Numbered from the stretch's first letter, positions 10,411 to 23,508 are shown. The stretch: 64,000 nucleotides of DNA from Salvator merianae (GCA_003586115.2 QVOM02000049.1:16435470-16499469), one strand, 5' to 3'. Notes: generated by a model not told the origin, from the sequence alone. Program-made: numbers and translations.

Positions 10411-12035
10411 TATTGTTTGTTTGGGATTTGGTCTTTTACTCTGTAGCATATGTTGCCTGTCCTCACACCATTTGGTGAAGAATGGGCTTATTAAACAATA
10501 TAATATTTATTGTGAACCCTGCTTGTCCTCCAAGGAAAGCTTTAGACACAGCCTTCACCCTCTTATCTTCACAACAGCCATGCAAGATAGACCAGACCAA
10601 AAGCAGTGATTACACCAAGGTCACTTAGGGAGCTTTATGGCTAAATGTCCATAGTCCTGTTTGGTAACCAGGAAGATCCTGGGACATATGAGGGGTTGTT
10701 ATGAAACAATAATGCTGTAAATAGAATTACAATCCTATCTTCCTTTTCAGTTGTACAAGCAGATACAAGATACTCCAGACTCCATTCTGAACCAGTAAGC
10801 CCAAAGCCACCAGCTCACCAACCTGTGTACTGTAATGACATTGTTCCCACAAAGTATTTTGGAATAACCTTGTATAAAACACTTTTGTATGACATCCTGG
10901 TGGTTTTGCTTCACACACTTGATGAAATGTGACAACTTATTTTTCAGGATGGTTTTGAATTTGCAGTGTTGGTTAAATCTGGTTTTGCTTTTTTATGCTG
11001 TCTTGGAAACTTTCAGTAATGTGCACCATTCGTGTCATTGGTTAAATAGACATCCTTTCACAATGCCATTGAGACACTGGCAGACAGGATCTCTCTTCTG
11101 CAGTGCCACTGACTTACTTTGGCAGACTGAGCCTCCATGGTCCTCCTAACCACCACTTCTTGACAGATGATAATTACTTGCATAACACAGCTTTGCGTGA
11201 CATAATGGTTTGTAGAAACCAATACAAATTAATGCAATAATTTAATAACATTATACAAGGAATGACTGAATTACTTTCTGTATAAATATATGACACAGGA
11301 AATTCATTCTGTCTCCCTCTCTCAAAGACCATGTATCCATAGACAGCCTCTAGTGTCTGTGTCCCATGCTCTTTCCACAGTCTTAAATTATTATATACAA
11401 AATTAGTTCATGAGTGTCTGCTTTTCAGTTCAAACATAAAAATGGCATTGTTTGTCTCACTACAGCCTCTAGTGGACAAACCAAACCCATTCCTTAGAGT
11501 AATCATGTTATGTTTTATGTGCCTCTTTGTTTGGGAGCCTGAAACATCCATTTGGAATCCAACCAATTCACTCTGAAATAGTTCTACTTGGAGTAACTCA
11601 TACACTCATAACTTCTGTTTCAAGCTGCCACCACTTTTCAGCACTGCAGTCCCAAATCTATGCATTTAAAAAAGAACAGAAAAATCAATATAAACCAATA
11701 GCATGCTATCAGGATCTGCAAACTCCCAGATACTAAATTGTTAATTCAGACTCTCAATGCAGGCAGACAAACAAAGCAATGAAGAATTATTATATAGGAA
11801 AATGGAAATAGTCATTGATCTCTAGATCTTAATCTGGGGGAGTTTTTGGACACAACTGATTTTAAACATGATGCCTTCCCTTGGTTCTTTGCCCCAGACA
11901 GTGTGACACTGACCACACAGTCTTACCTTACTCTGCCCAAGAACTGCTATAGCTAATGCATTTGGAGATAATGTTAAGAAGCTCTTAGATTACCCAAACT
12001 AAAGAATGGGATATGTAATAGTGAAAGAAGAAATG
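10411..12035. other. unique AT-rich DNA, nothing supported
   Basis: Only short chance frames are present (the longest are 86 codons at 10889-11149 plus and 69 at 11527-11736 plus). No splice-site pairs or repeat ends convinced me. Confidence 0.4.
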
Positions 12036-12038
12036 TTA

Positions 12039-12353
12039 GGTCGTTCGAATGATCATAAAATGATGGTGAGATGGGAACAGCAGATTCACAGTTACATTAC
12101 CTATGGATTCATAGCTGGTTTTTAGAGTCTCAAATGCGTTGAACTCCCGTTTGATGAATATGAACCACTCAAAGAGGGTGTAGGATTGAGTGGAAGGTGC
12201 ATATAGGAGCCTGTTGAAAGTGGAGTGACACTCGTCTGCTCTCTTGTTAGCCTTCTCAATGACTGGGCTCTCTTTCCCAGCTGGCTTTCCTATCAGTTGG
12301 CACTGTGCTGTGACAGAGATGATGTAATCTCTGTGATCCCACAGTGATTCTGC
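12039..12353 (-). CDS. possible internal coding exon, unidentified
   Basis: The minus strand is open for 105 codons between a TGA (12354-12356) and a TAA (12036-12038), with no start codon needed. A donor AG|GTAATG puts the exon end at 12101. An acceptor CAG just after the TGA puts the exon start at 12349. That gives 249 bases with phase 1 on both sides. The peptide has a natural look, with aromatic- and Lys-rich segments such as TLFEWFIFIKREF and two Cys, but I do not recognise it. The pyrimidine tract is 35-45 bases from the AG, which is far. A frame this long is expected by chance several times in 64 kb, so this is only a candidate. Confidence 0.2.
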
Positions 12354-12359
12354 TCACTC

Positions 12360-13860
12360 TGTCCTTTTCCTGGGTTTTCCAAGCCCAAAAGGGACAGAAA
12401 AAGGTTCTCTTGCCTGCATACTGCTATCCTGTTGAAGTCTCTTAAGTGAATGTACAGAGATATGGTAGTCAAAATGGAGCTGTTGTTACAATGGATAAGT
12501 AATGTGGATTCTCAAAAAGAATGGGCAGCTGATTCTAATAATAATGTAGTTGTATTTGTTTGCTTGAATGTACTTGTACTGCCTGGAATTAAATTAATGG
12601 ATTTAGGTTATTTTAGTAAAAACTGTATAAAATGAAGGAGAGTAGACAGAGAGAATTCTACAACTTGTTAGTGTAAGATAGACAGTTACCTATACATAAA
12701 CACAATAACGTTTTTGCCCAAGTTCCATTACATTTCAACGAATCACCATCCCACATATTTTTAATATACATTTTCAATCACTGGCTTCCTCTTACAAGTA
12801 GTATTTCAAAGTAATCGGCACTTTAAATCAGATCTGGATACCTTTCCAAAACAAGGCAACAGAATTCAGCTACATGTTATTGGACTTTAAACCACACTTA
12901 TCAAATGAAGTTCTTTGACCTATATTATGTTGAAAGAAACATTAAATTATAAGTTTGTTCCCAGTGAGAGTTTTTTTAAAAAAATAGAGACTGTGTAATA
13001 AAAAAAGATAATTTAAAGTTACATATGTTGTAAAACTACAGATATTTCCAAAATTTAATGTAAACTAATGAAGCCCCATTAAGAAGTCTTCCCTCAAGTT
13101 AAGAGCCTTTCATTATAATAGACCAGACTGAATGGTGTTGAAGTATCTCATTGATCACTACTCTTCATCACTACAGTTATCCATCTGAAGAAGAAAAATT
13201 AAAAAACTGTCCCAAATTTTACATCTGTGAGCTCAGTTCCAACCTGAGAGCAGACCGTCTGCTACGGGGCAGTGGAGGAGTAGGAGGAAGCCATCAGGAT
13301 CACAAGTATTGTAACCAAGGAGTATCCAATTTCAAAAACTAATTCCATAAAACAAGGTTTTGCTTTAAGTATCTGGTTTTAGGAGAGAGGAAAAAGGGAA
13401 AGGGAGGGGCAAAACTTTTGGGTAGCCAACCAATCATTGTGCAAAGGCAAAGAAACAGGTCTGGACGGGGGTGGGGGAATGAGGCAAAAAAGGTCACACC
13501 AAAACAAAAAGTACTGTTTCTGATTTTACAGGTACAAGTTGTATCATACAACATGGTAACTTAAGCGAGTGATGTGGTCAACCAGGAGTGGTGTGGTCGG
13601 AAAGATTGAATCAACAAGGATTTTGTGGACAGGGTTTTTGTGTGCGCCTTCAGAAAAAGCAGAACATCAGAACGAACTACCTTATCGGAGCTATGTGTAG
13701 TTGGAGCCTAGGTTTATATGCAAGTACAGGGAGGAAAATCCTGTTTCCTGAAAGCTACAGATAAAGTACCAGAGAATGAGGTCACACTATTTGACACAAT
13801 ATATAGTAGTCTGAATGTTGATACAGATAAACCTACTACTCTCTTATGAGATAGACCTAA
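12360..13860. other. unique AT-rich DNA, nothing supported
   Basis: Only chance frames were found. 13340-13560 is purine/C-rich without a repeat signature. Confidence 0.4.
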
Positions 13861-13966
13861 GGTCCTTTCTGCACTAGGCTTTATTCCAGATTACATCCCG
13901 GAAGACGAACCTGTCATCCACAGGCAGTCTATGTAGACTATTCCAGGATATAATCCAGAATAAGAT
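13861..13966 (+). mobile_element. truncated family A palindromic element
   Basis: It starts GGTCCTTTCTGCACTAGGC and carries the TTATTCCAGATTAC block of the 180-bp family A elements. The second half is shortened and the right terminus is missing. Confidence 0.6.
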
Positions 13967-14642
13967 CAGCCCACAGTTCAAAACGAGCCTAAATGAAAAA
14001 CAGTCAGACTATTAAAAAGGCAGAGGTCATAGGTGTGAAGACTGCAGATGCTGATGCCTGCTTCCCAGTCCTTCAGTCAATTTCCCGCTTGGATTGCATG
14101 AGGAAGGTGTTTGGCTTGGTTTTTTTAAAAACAGCAACTTCTGAATGTGGTTTTGTGTCTCTTGGTGACTTTGAGTTTTTGGTGAGTTTATACTGATGCT
14201 TGAATGGCTTTGACTGTTTTTGTGTGCCTCTGAAAGTGAAGTGGGTGTGTGTGGAGTAAAGTGGGTCATTGATGTGTACGTGCTGTGTGTGGTTTTACTG
14301 TTTGGGGGAGGTGTGACAGTTTTTATGTCGTTCCGAATGCTTTTGTGTGCTGTATTTGGCTATGGCACACCTCTTTTTTCTCCAATACAGTTTTTTGTTG
14401 CAAAGACTTGGGTGGGGGTGTCTTGCATAGATGGCTTCAAAGCATTCTGGCAGCAAGGCCAAGGCTCCTGCAGAGGCAAAGGTGAAAAGGGGACCAAAGC
14501 AAAGCTCTGGAGTAACTCAAAGAAGTCAACGGGTTCACCATCATGGAAAATGTCTTCAGGGTCAGGGAGTCAGCCATCAGGACCATCAAATGAAGCAGAG
14601 CCCCAGCCTATTAGTAAGTCAATGGTGTTGCAAAGGGGAGCC

Positions 14643-15043
14643 ATTTGGCATTTCTGCACTTACCTGTGCAGGTCTGGATCTAAATCAGGCAAGGGCTGGT
14701 CCTGATCTGTTCTGGATCAGCCCTCGTGCTGACCCCAAAGCTTGTGTGAGCTGGCCCCAATGGCCAGGAATGAAACTTCCTGGGCTCAGAGTTCCCATGG
14801 GACCCATTTTGATGGTACAAGGTGCGCCACCAAAATGGGTCACTCAGTCTACTGGTATTCTGGCACAGAAGTGGATCAGGAGGCCATTTGGGATCTCCTG
14901 ATCTGGAATATGCTCCTTCTTGTACAGACGGAATGTACCAGAGGGGGTGGGACCTCTCTAGTCTGCCCTAACTCGCAGACAAAAGACAGAAGAGGACTAT
15001 GGTGCTGACAGATCTGGATCTAAGATAAATGCAGAAAGGCCTC
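14643..15043. mobile_element. family C inverted-repeat element
   Basis: The left end GGCATTTCTGCACTTACCTG mirrors the right end ATGCAGAAAGGCC. Inside is the family C hallmark, a pair of facing ACCCATTTTG / CAAAATGGGT blocks around 14805-14845. Related copies are the outermost element at 39285-40745, 47285-47763 and 63178-63940. The flanking triplets (TTT and TCT) do not match exactly. Frames up to 161 codons that cross it are not genes. Confidence 0.6.
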
Positions 15044-15059
15044 TGGTTTACCAATAGAG

Positions 15060-16790
15060 GCCAGACAACATTACTAAAAATTTTCTGGACTGCATTAAAC
15101 AAGCAAAGTCACTTTTACCAACCAGATAAGGGCAAAATTCTGTTAAACAAAACTTCAGTGTACAAGATATGACTGTAATCACAATTTATCAGCTTTCACA
15201 TGTTCAAGATTTAGACCTGCCCATAGTCAATGTTAGCCTCATCAAGGTGATAAGGAAGAAAAACCTGGTCACACTGAATTTCATTTGCAACTTTATTATC
15301 ATTATCTCAGTAATTACAGAACATACTTCAAAAAACATAATCTCAGTGGAAAACAATATCTGCAATATATTTATTTGGTTTCTAATCAATATTCCAGAAC
15401 TGTGGGCAAATGTGAGTGCCTGTCTCAAAACTGCTACTGCAAGGCACTGCACTATATGAGTGTGGGTCTAAAATGGATCCTCTTGATCATGATCTCTAGC
15501 TAGCAGACAATTATGGCCCCAGCTAAGGTCCTGCCTTGGCACATAGGCAAGGTTTGTGTTTGTAAAAAACAGTATTTACTGTACTTATAGGTGTCATACT
15601 GGGAGTACCTGCTTTGGAAGCACCTTTAGAAGCAAAAAGGTGAACTTGATAATCTTTGTGGCCCCTTCTAACTCCACATTTCTGTAATTCCATACAAATC
15701 CATGGTGAACTGTTTGCTCATCTATCATTAGACCCAATTTAACAAAACTAAATATTTTATATACTTGAGCCGTAGATTACAGAACTTATATACACAAGAG
15801 AAACTCAAATATGAGATGATAGAAGGAAAACAAACGGCAAGCTATATACAATAGAATAGATACATATTTTAAAAGCTGTGCTGTACTGGAACCAGCAATC
15901 CATTTTGTTTGCCATTGATGCAGTTTAATTTTTTTTTAAAACAGTAAAGTTCACCTGAAAATGAATCTTTACGTTGCATTATTTAATTCTTTTACTCGTT
16001 ATTTTAAATATGTACATCAGAATATCCCTATCCTTTTGTGGAAGGGAAGTGATAGATCCAGCCATTACAATTGCTGCTGAGTAACTGGAACAATAATGCT
16101 TGCCGGCTCCCTGATGCTAAAGTTTTGTTTTTTTTGTTTTGAATGCCTTCCCTGCCTGTCAGATTAGCCAGTGGCACCTTGCCCTGATTTGAGCTACTTG
16201 ATACTGGTAGATTCAGTAAGTGTGTCCTAGATCACAAATCAGTGTATTCAGTTTTCCTTTAAAACATTGGATTAGAAGAGGGTTAGGAACACAAGCATGT
16301 GGGAGCTACCACGTCAAAGCTACTTTTGAGCTGCTTTTTTTTTTCTGCATATGGATGCAGCCCGAGGCAATTTTAGCAAGAAGCAGCGCAGGGACTGACC
16401 ATTGCTCCTGCAGCGATCTTTGTTCACTATGCTGTTACGTGCCTCAGTGTTAAGTGCCTGCCGCTGTTCCTGGTGGTGAAACCAGGAAACTTTTCTTCCC
16501 CAGTTTGATGTTGCCACCCAGGGTTGCTTGGCTGAGCACAGGAGATGGTCGTGGAAGTCAATACAGAGAGTCCCATAAAGGTAAGTCTGCATGACCTGCA
16601 GGGAAGGAGTGGGAGAGGAATAGTTGTCCGAGCTTCTCCTCTTGTTCTGCCATTATAGCACTCCAATGGGGGCTTAAAGCAGAGTGAGCACTCCCAGGTA
16701 CAGGAACATGTGATCCCTGCACCAGCAGGCCTGTGTGGACCTTACCTGAGATATCTAAAAGGGCCCATGCTATGCAAGAGCTTCAAATTA
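15060..16790. other. mostly unique DNA, nothing supported
   Basis: No frame, RNA gene or element end is convincing. 16300-16680 is less AT-rich but shows only short chance frames. Confidence 0.35.
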
Positions 16791-16791
16791 G

Positions 16792-18330
16792 TATTTATTT
16801 TTATTTTATTTAAGAATTTGTATCTTGCCCTTCACCAAAAGGTCCCAGGGTGGGTCACAATAGTAAAAAGATAAAATATGTAAACTATTACAATGTATTT
16901 AAAATATGACACTCCCACCTTCCCTGGCAGAACAGTACCCAGAGGAAGCTAAATATCAAAAGTCTGGATGAAGAGATATGTTTTGATCTGACATGGAAAA
17001 GCATATCATGTAGTTGGCTGGCGAACCTCCAGAGGGAAGTAGTTCTAGAGTCTGGGGACTACCACAGAAAAGGCCCTCTGGTGTGTCCTTGCCCCTTGCA
17101 CCTCTGAGAGAGGAGGAACTACAAGAAAGCCCTCTCCTTGAGATCTCAATACGCAGGCAGGTCTGTGTGGGGAAAGACGCTTCGTTAGATAATGAAAGCT
17201 CAGGCCATTTAAACGTTTATATGTTAGCATGAACACCTTAAGCACCTTGGGCTTAATAGCGAATAGCCAACCATTTCAGATCTTTCAGGACCAGCATGAT
17301 ATGCATTCGGCCAAAGATTCCTATCAGCAATCAAGCTGCTGCTGTTCCAGCTTTCAGACCATTTTCAAGCGCAGCCCCATGTAGAGTGCATTACAATAGT
17401 CTAATCTGGAGATTGCCAGAGAGTAGCTCACTGTGGCCAGGTTATCCCTATCCAGGAAAAGCCAAAGTTGGTGAACCAGTTGGAGATGGAGACAGGCACT
17501 CCTAACTATCATTGCCACATGGGTCTCAGATGACAACAATGAATTCAGGAACACCCCCAAATCATGCATTCATTCTTTCTGGGGCAAAACAACCCCGTTG
17601 AGAATCAGGTGCCTCTTAACTTCCTGGACCCAAGACCCAATGACACACAGTACCTCCATCTTGTCTGGATTCAGCTTCAATTTATTAGCCCACATCCAGC
17701 CCTTCACAGCCTCCAGGCAGCGATCAAGCACTGAACTACCTTCCCTGACTCAGAAGGAATGGAGAGACAGAGTTGGGTGTCATCATCATACTGATGGCAT
17801 CTCATGTCAAAACTCCTGACGACCTCTCCCAGCAGATGCATATAGATGTTAAAGAACATAGGATACAAGACTGACTCCTGAGGAACTCCACAACTCCAGG
17901 GCATTGAACAAAAGTCCCATTGCTACTTTCAGGAACTTATCACTGAGATAGGAAGAGAACCATTGTAAGACAGTGTCTCCAAGCCCCAGACCCTGAAGCC
18001 ACTCCATCAGGATACCATGGTCAACAGTATCGAAAGCTGCTTAGAAATCAGAGAAAACCAACAGGGTTGCATTGCCCCCATCCCTCTCCCAATAAAGGTC
18101 ATTCATCTGGACAACCAAGGCAGTTTCAGTGCCAAACCCCCACCTGAAACTGGATTGGAATGGGTCTAGATAATCTGTTTCCTCCAAGTATGCCTGCAGT
18201 TGTATAGTCACCACCTTCTCCATTACCTAGCTCAAAAAGGGAACTGGACTGTAGTTATTTAATACCTCTAGATCCAGGGAGGTCCTCTTAAGGAGGGGGC
18301 CATACCACAGTTTCCTCTAGATGGCAAAAA
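16792..18330 (-). mobile_element. L2/CR1-group LINE, 1.5-kb 3' fragment
   Basis: This is a minus-strand piece of a non-LTR retrotransposon in broken frames. From its 5' side: LQAYLEETDYLDPFQSSFR (frame 18041-18223) is the start of the reverse-transcriptase fingers. [17 protein letters not shown] followed by HQYDDDTQL (frame 17704-17904) is the catalytic YxDD box at 17779-17790, here YDDD in place of the usual YADD. SRLDYCNALYMGL (frame 17354-17569) is the C-terminal thumb region. The 3' end is an AATAAA-rich tail at 16792-16815. Frameshifts and stops separate the blocks, so the copy is dead. Confidence 0.85.
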
Positions 18331-19115
18331 ATGAAACAAAGTTGTACTTTCAAAACTCTACAGGGAAGTGAAGCAATAGTAAGATAATACACAAAGGTAG
18401 GATTCCCCAATCCAGCCCCTTGGGGAAAGAAAAATCCAGGCAGGTGATATTGTATCTGTATCCCACTGTGGCTAGGGAAGGAGGACATATGGTATTAAGG
18501 ACATAATAAACATTTCAAGGCCTTTATGGCACAGGGCCGTAGTACTAAATTGAACAACTGCTCCCCTGGCTGGAATTGTATAGTTAAAATCAGAGACCCC
18601 ATTGTGTGTCCCCCAACTAAAAGATGAGGAGAGCAGTGACCAGACTTCAGTTCAGTATTCACTCATTTCTAGATGCCTCTGCTGACATCTGCACCCTCAT
18701 GTTCCTTCCTGGATACCCTCCGCTCCCTTCCTCCCTCTTTCCCCTTCTTTCCTAGATTGTCACCTACAGCTTAGTGCTAACAAGCTGGGAATGGGTCAGG
18801 ACCAACTTACAGGGAATAGAGTTGGGGCTGGGCTGGAACACAGGTGGCTGGTACACAGATAGCGGAGCCTGGAAGGCCTAGTGGCACCGGTAGGGAACAA
18901 GACCGGGGCTGAACTGGTTGGTGGAAGTAGACTTCAATGCTGGAGGTTTGGAGATTAAAAGCAGAGGAGCACAGAAGCTACAGAACAACAGCTCTTAGAG
19001 AACAACAGTCTTTCAGGGGCTGAACCAAAACCAGGGTCCCTATATTGGTTAAGAGTAAAATTACCAGAAAGGTGGTCTCAAACATATCAATGCCAGACAA
19101 GGTAGCAAGATGGTA
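18331..19115. other. no supported feature
   Basis: Mixed composition; I see only short chance frames. Confidence 0.35.
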
Positions 19116-19125
19116 GTCCAAGGCT

Positions 19126-19344
19126 ATGTTGACACCTAAGTTTTAATCTGATTTCAGTCCACTTCCAGAGTCAGAGAACTCATTAGCAACGTGACCAGTC
19201 ATTTTCTTTCCACTTTATCTAACTGAAAGGTGGATTTCTGAATTATATAATGCTGAAAGAAAACAGCTTGACACTTTTCTGATGTGTTCTCTCACCCTGA
19301 AAGTGGACTGAAACTGAATTAAAGCTTAGGTGTGAACGCAGTCC
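19126..19344. mobile_element. family E palindromic MITE
   Basis: The left end GACACCTAAGTTTTAATC mirrors the right end TTAAAGCTTAGGTGTGAACG. Internal CCACTTCCAGAGTCAGAGAA mirrors CTCTCACCCTGAAAGTGG. Copies sit at 29141-29365 and 43742-43970, with a half copy at 37843-37895. There is no coding capacity. The ends resemble hAT-type MITEs with GTTCACACCT termini, but I found no clean 8-bp duplication. Confidence 0.65.
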
Positions 19345-20084
19345 AGTAGTCAAAGCCAGTGAATCAAACAAGGCAACTCACTACTCTGCTCAAGGTGGAT
19401 GAGCTGGAGATCACAAGCCAGGGAGTCAGGGTTCAAGAGTACAAGAATAATCTGGAGCAAGACAGACAAAGGATCTGTCTAGCAATGCTTATCAGAGCCA
19501 AAATCTGTTGCAGCTGTAAGAATGCTTGAGGTCTTGGGGGAATGGACTTTATTATGGCTTCCTGCTGGGCAACTGTTGTACTCCTTGGCACGCAGAAAGA
19601 TATACACAATGGAGATTGGAAGTTGGATGTGATTCTCAGAGAGGGAAAAAGAGAGAGAGAGATGGATGGACTCCATGTTGGAACAGTGTGTTTCTGCAGT
19701 GCTATGGGTCTATTACCTCCCAGTTCCCATGCTCTTTCTTAGATGTCTCCATTGCCTTCATCCTATTGAAAAACACCCAAAAGTCTTGGGCCACAAATCA
19801 ATTATGTCATCAAAATCAACCTCCAATCACCACTTTCTCCTCACATATGCATAGTGATCCAGATACAAGGGGTTGCAGACTCACAGAGGTTCACTTTCAT
19901 ATGCAGTAGATAGTTGTCTTATTTAAATTGCCTTGAGTTCCTAAGGCAATTAAATAGCAACTGTTATCATCAGCCCTATTCATGAGTGACCAGACGTGTA
20001 GCAGGGTATGTTGGAAGTTTTCTGGGGTCTCTGTGATACCCAGGGATTCTGTGTGATTTCATGGCAACTTATGGCCTGATGTAC

Positions 20085-20332
20085 ATCATGCTGATCTTGA
20101 AAAAACTGTACTGGTTGTTAATTTGCCACCAACCCCCATTCAAATTTTAACATTGGCCTACATAGCACTAAACAACGTGGGGCACCTCATGTAAACCTAC
20201 TAGTCAGTTAAGAGCAGCAGAAAGGCCGTCTTGGTAATGCAGCCACTGTCAGCTGTCAAAGATACAAAAGCAGGATAAAAACAGGCAGGATGCCTTTAAA
20301 GGCCATTTGCAGGGAGTTGAGAGCAGGCGAAG
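20085..20332 (+). mobile_element. LINE 3' fragments, left part, interrupted by CR1
   Basis: 20085-20210 resembles a decayed LINE. 20275-20332 is the family G 3' UTR (AAAGGCCATTTGCAGGGAG). The same UTR resumes at 20561, so a CR1 copy split it. Confidence 0.6.
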
Positions 20333-20560
20333 ATAGTAGATACAGGCTAGATATTAGGAAAAACTTTCTGACCGTAAGGGCAATCAGTCACTGGAACAGG
20401 TTACCACAGGAGGTGGTGGGCTCTCCTTCGCTGGAGATCTTCAAGGAAAGGCTGGACAGATATCTGTCTGGGATGGTGTAGTGAATCCTGCATTGAGCAG
20501 GGGGTTGGACTCGATGATCCTGGAGGTCCCTTCCAACTCTATGATTCTATGATTCTATGA
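20333..20560 (+). mobile_element. CR1 LINE 3' end
   Basis: The last residues of CR1 ORF2 are clear: RLDIRKNFLTVRAISHWNRL, PQEVVGSPSLEIFKERLDRY. The 3' UTR follows (GGACTCGATGATCCTGGAGG) and then the diagnostic ATTCTATG octamer repeat at 20541-20560. Only about 230 bases remain, which is the usual severe 5' truncation. It is inserted into a family G LINE UTR whose text continues on both sides. Confidence 0.93.
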
Positions 20561-20670
20561 AGGTTTTGCCTTTTTATTCTGCTTGCAAACAGTTGCTTGG
20601 TGGGCCAGTGTGTGAGATGGGATGCTGGACTAGATTGGCCATGATCTGATCCAGCAGGGATCTTCTTGTG
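20561..20670 (+). mobile_element. family G LINE 3' UTR, right part after CR1 insertion
   Basis: AGGTTTTGCCTTTTTATTCT onwards matches 8848-8970 and completes the UTR begun before the CR1. Confidence 0.75.
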
Positions 20671-20679
20671 TTCATACAT

Positions 20680-20880
20680 GAGAAGGCCTTACCTTTGGTA
20701 GCCTCCACGTTATAAGAAGCACCTCTGCTGGAGCAGTACCCACCCTTCACCTTCAGGCACTGTTAGCTGTACTTTTAATAAGCTGAGTTACTTGTGTTAT
20801 TCTTTCCTGGTTTTATTATAACCCGAGACATTAGGGTATTGGGTGGGATAGAAATGCAAATACTGTAAATAAAAGATAAA
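20680..20880 (+). mobile_element. LINE tail-like segment
   Basis: The end pattern (GGTATTGGGTGGGATAGAAA then TAAATAAAAG) is like other CR1/L2-group tails. It is diverged and was assigned by resemblance only. Confidence 0.35.
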
Positions 20881-22500
20881 ATTATAACTGATCGGACCCT
20901 AAATCTGTCTGGTATTTTCAGACAAATGCACACACCACACAGCATTCTTTGGTCTGTGGAGTACTGAATTTGTAGTTCAGCCAGTGTTAACATACAAAAC
21001 TGGACCATGTCACTCATCCTTCTTCATTGTGACTGTTTGACTCCATATGTTAGGTCCTTTGGTTGAACATTCACTGGCTTTTCAGATCCTTACAATCTGA
21101 CACAATCTACACATTTCGTTGTTTTTGTTCAAGCAAGATCTTTCCCAGATCACTAATGAAAATGCAAGACAAAGCATTCACTATTCTTATCTTGATGCCT
21201 CTCCCTCCACAAGGTCACGTTGCTACTTTTTTCTTTCCTTGAAGTTACACCAGGTCCTCCAAACATCATCCTTTAGGACAGATTTCCTACCAACATGAAA
21301 TAATCCCAAGCTACACGAAACTCCCAAGTATGCACAATTTTAATTCAGATACAGGTGTCTACTAAACACTACTCCTTTTCCAATATAGTGAGGTTTTGTT
21401 TTTAAAGAATCACAATTAGGTGACAGGATTTAGCTTTTTTAAAAAAATTATCTAGCTATTTTTGGGTCTTTATATTTGCATACATGAATAGTGGGAGAAC
21501 AGAAGTCAGAAATAATATTTGATTGTTGTGGGAAAGAAGCAGCCCAGATTTTCTGCCTTAAAGCAACCACAAATCATATTTATTAGGTTCTTCCTTTTCT
21601 GTGTGATTTGTCTTCTGCTTTGAGAGTCATGACAGCAAGTTCTGCTAGAATACATAAAAATATAAACCTAATACATGGCCTTTATGTAAAATTAATCCTT
21701 CCTCGTATTTTTACACTGAACAGTAGTCATTTGTGACCATTACATTGCAAAGCTCCAGACCATGATGTTACACGTTTCTGTATTTTATTGTGACTAAGAA
21801 ACTGAGCCAAACCATGTTATAGTTAACAAAAACAAGTGCCTGTTTATCCCAGGGGCCTTGAATATACAGTAGCTGACTTTTAAAACAAAATTTGAAAAAA
21901 AATGAAGTTTTCTCATCCTACACTGAGAATAAAGGGCAGGAGTGAGGAATAGAAGCTGATCCACTTAGACAGCAGTCACATTACAACAGAATAGTCCGTC
22001 TTAGGGACAAAGTGAACTCATAATGTTTTTTATCTGATCACTTTAATGCATACTCTGTTCAGTGTTCTTTGTTCACACTTCTCATTCTTCCCGACCTCAG
22101 TCTGCTGAAATGGTACCTTTTCCCTCCCCATCTCTGACCACCTTGCCATCCCTATGCCCTCAGTCAAATTTTGGTTTCTCAGGGGAAGAGAAGGGTACCG
22201 CCCTCTGTCCCCACCCACCCCACTTCTGCCTCTTTACCCCCTTTTTCCGTTGCTACAACTGAATTCTGCACATTCTTAGGCTGGGGAGTGGGGGACATGC
22301 TGGCATGAATGCCATGGACTGGGAACTAGGATGTGCCTTTTCAGTGCATAATTCAGTGATGAGGTTGTAATGGATGAGCCATTTGGCGGCTGAGATAGAA
22401 TAAGACTATATTTGCAACATAAAGAGGCACCCAGCTGATTTCTTTGGATGTCTTGCCCCGTTCACCTCCTTTCCTCTTTATTTTAAAGCCAGAAGTGGCT
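20881..22500. other. unique AT-rich DNA, nothing supported
   Basis: Short chance frames only. 22060-22260 is pyrimidine-rich and may be a diverged relative of 34560-34790. Confidence 0.35.
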
Positions 22501-22758
22501 TTGGGACAGGCAAGGTGGGGGGGGGGGGCAGCTTAACTTCAGGCAACACAAGTTGTGGCATCTGTGGCCATTTTGCCACCACCTTCCCTTTTTCTTAAAG
22601 CCAGAAGTGCACAGATCTGCACTTCTGTCTTGGTGGAATTTTCAAGACATGGCTTTGGGACTAGCGAGATGGGGGCTGGTTTAGCTCCAACAGGGCCAGG
22701 GTCACACTTGCTGAGGAGCCTGCTGCCACCACAGACAGCAGGCCCCTGATTCCATTCC

Positions 22759-22870
22759 ATTTTTATTTGTATATTGTCTTTCCAAAAAAACAGTTGCTCA
22801 AGGCAGTTTACAACAAGCACAGTACAAAATAATACATTATAAAATTACACAGAACCTTGGGGGAGGGCGA
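22759..22870 (-). mobile_element. LINE 3' tail, minus strand
   Basis: ATTTTTATTTGTATATTGTC followed by CTCAAGGCAGTTTACAACAA is the reverse complement of a CR1/L2-group 3' end. 22870-23210 may hold more of it. Confidence 0.5.
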
Positions 22871-23219
22871 GGCAGAGACAGCAAACGCACAGATGCAACA
22901 GCTAGTTCAGGTCTTCTTCCTCCCAGCCAAAGGCAGCCATAATTCTTATACCCTGTGGGTGGGCAGAGCAGAGGCAGAAAATGCCCAGGTGCAGCAGCCC
23001 ACCAGGTCATCTTCTTGGCATTGGAGCTAAGTAAGTTAATGCTTAAAGCAGTGTTCTCCTCCAGCCCAGCCTGAGCAATGCAACACACAGAGGTTACCAA
23101 GACCTCATAGCAGCTGCAGGGTTCTTCCAGGCAGGGTCTGCTGCAGACAGGGGAGCCCCACCCCACCCCCCAGTAGTAGACAAGGCAGAATGGCGGAACG
23201 GAATTGTGCACTTCTGGCC

Positions 23220-23241
23220 TTTTTTTTTTTTTTTTTTTTTA
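23220..23241. repeat. poly-T run
   Basis: About 21 T in a row followed by AAA. It creates the artificial Phe-rich frames at 23190-23555. Confidence 0.9.
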
Positions 23242-23508
23242 AAGGATGCAAAACAGGGAAAGGAGTCAAAAGAAGCCTGCTGGATGCCTGTTTATACTGC
23301 AAGTGCAGTCTTACTCTATTCACAATATACTTTCCTGCTGGAAGCTGCTCCCATTCCACAAATCTTGCACCTGTCACCTGTTGCTCGGTTCTTTATTTGC
23401 TAAATGGTGAGGGCCATGTCAGTTCAATAGCTGCAGCACAATTTGGCTTGCCAGTTACAAGTGGTAGGCCTAGGCTAGAACACCACAGCTGGAGGCAGTA
23501 CAGTACAT

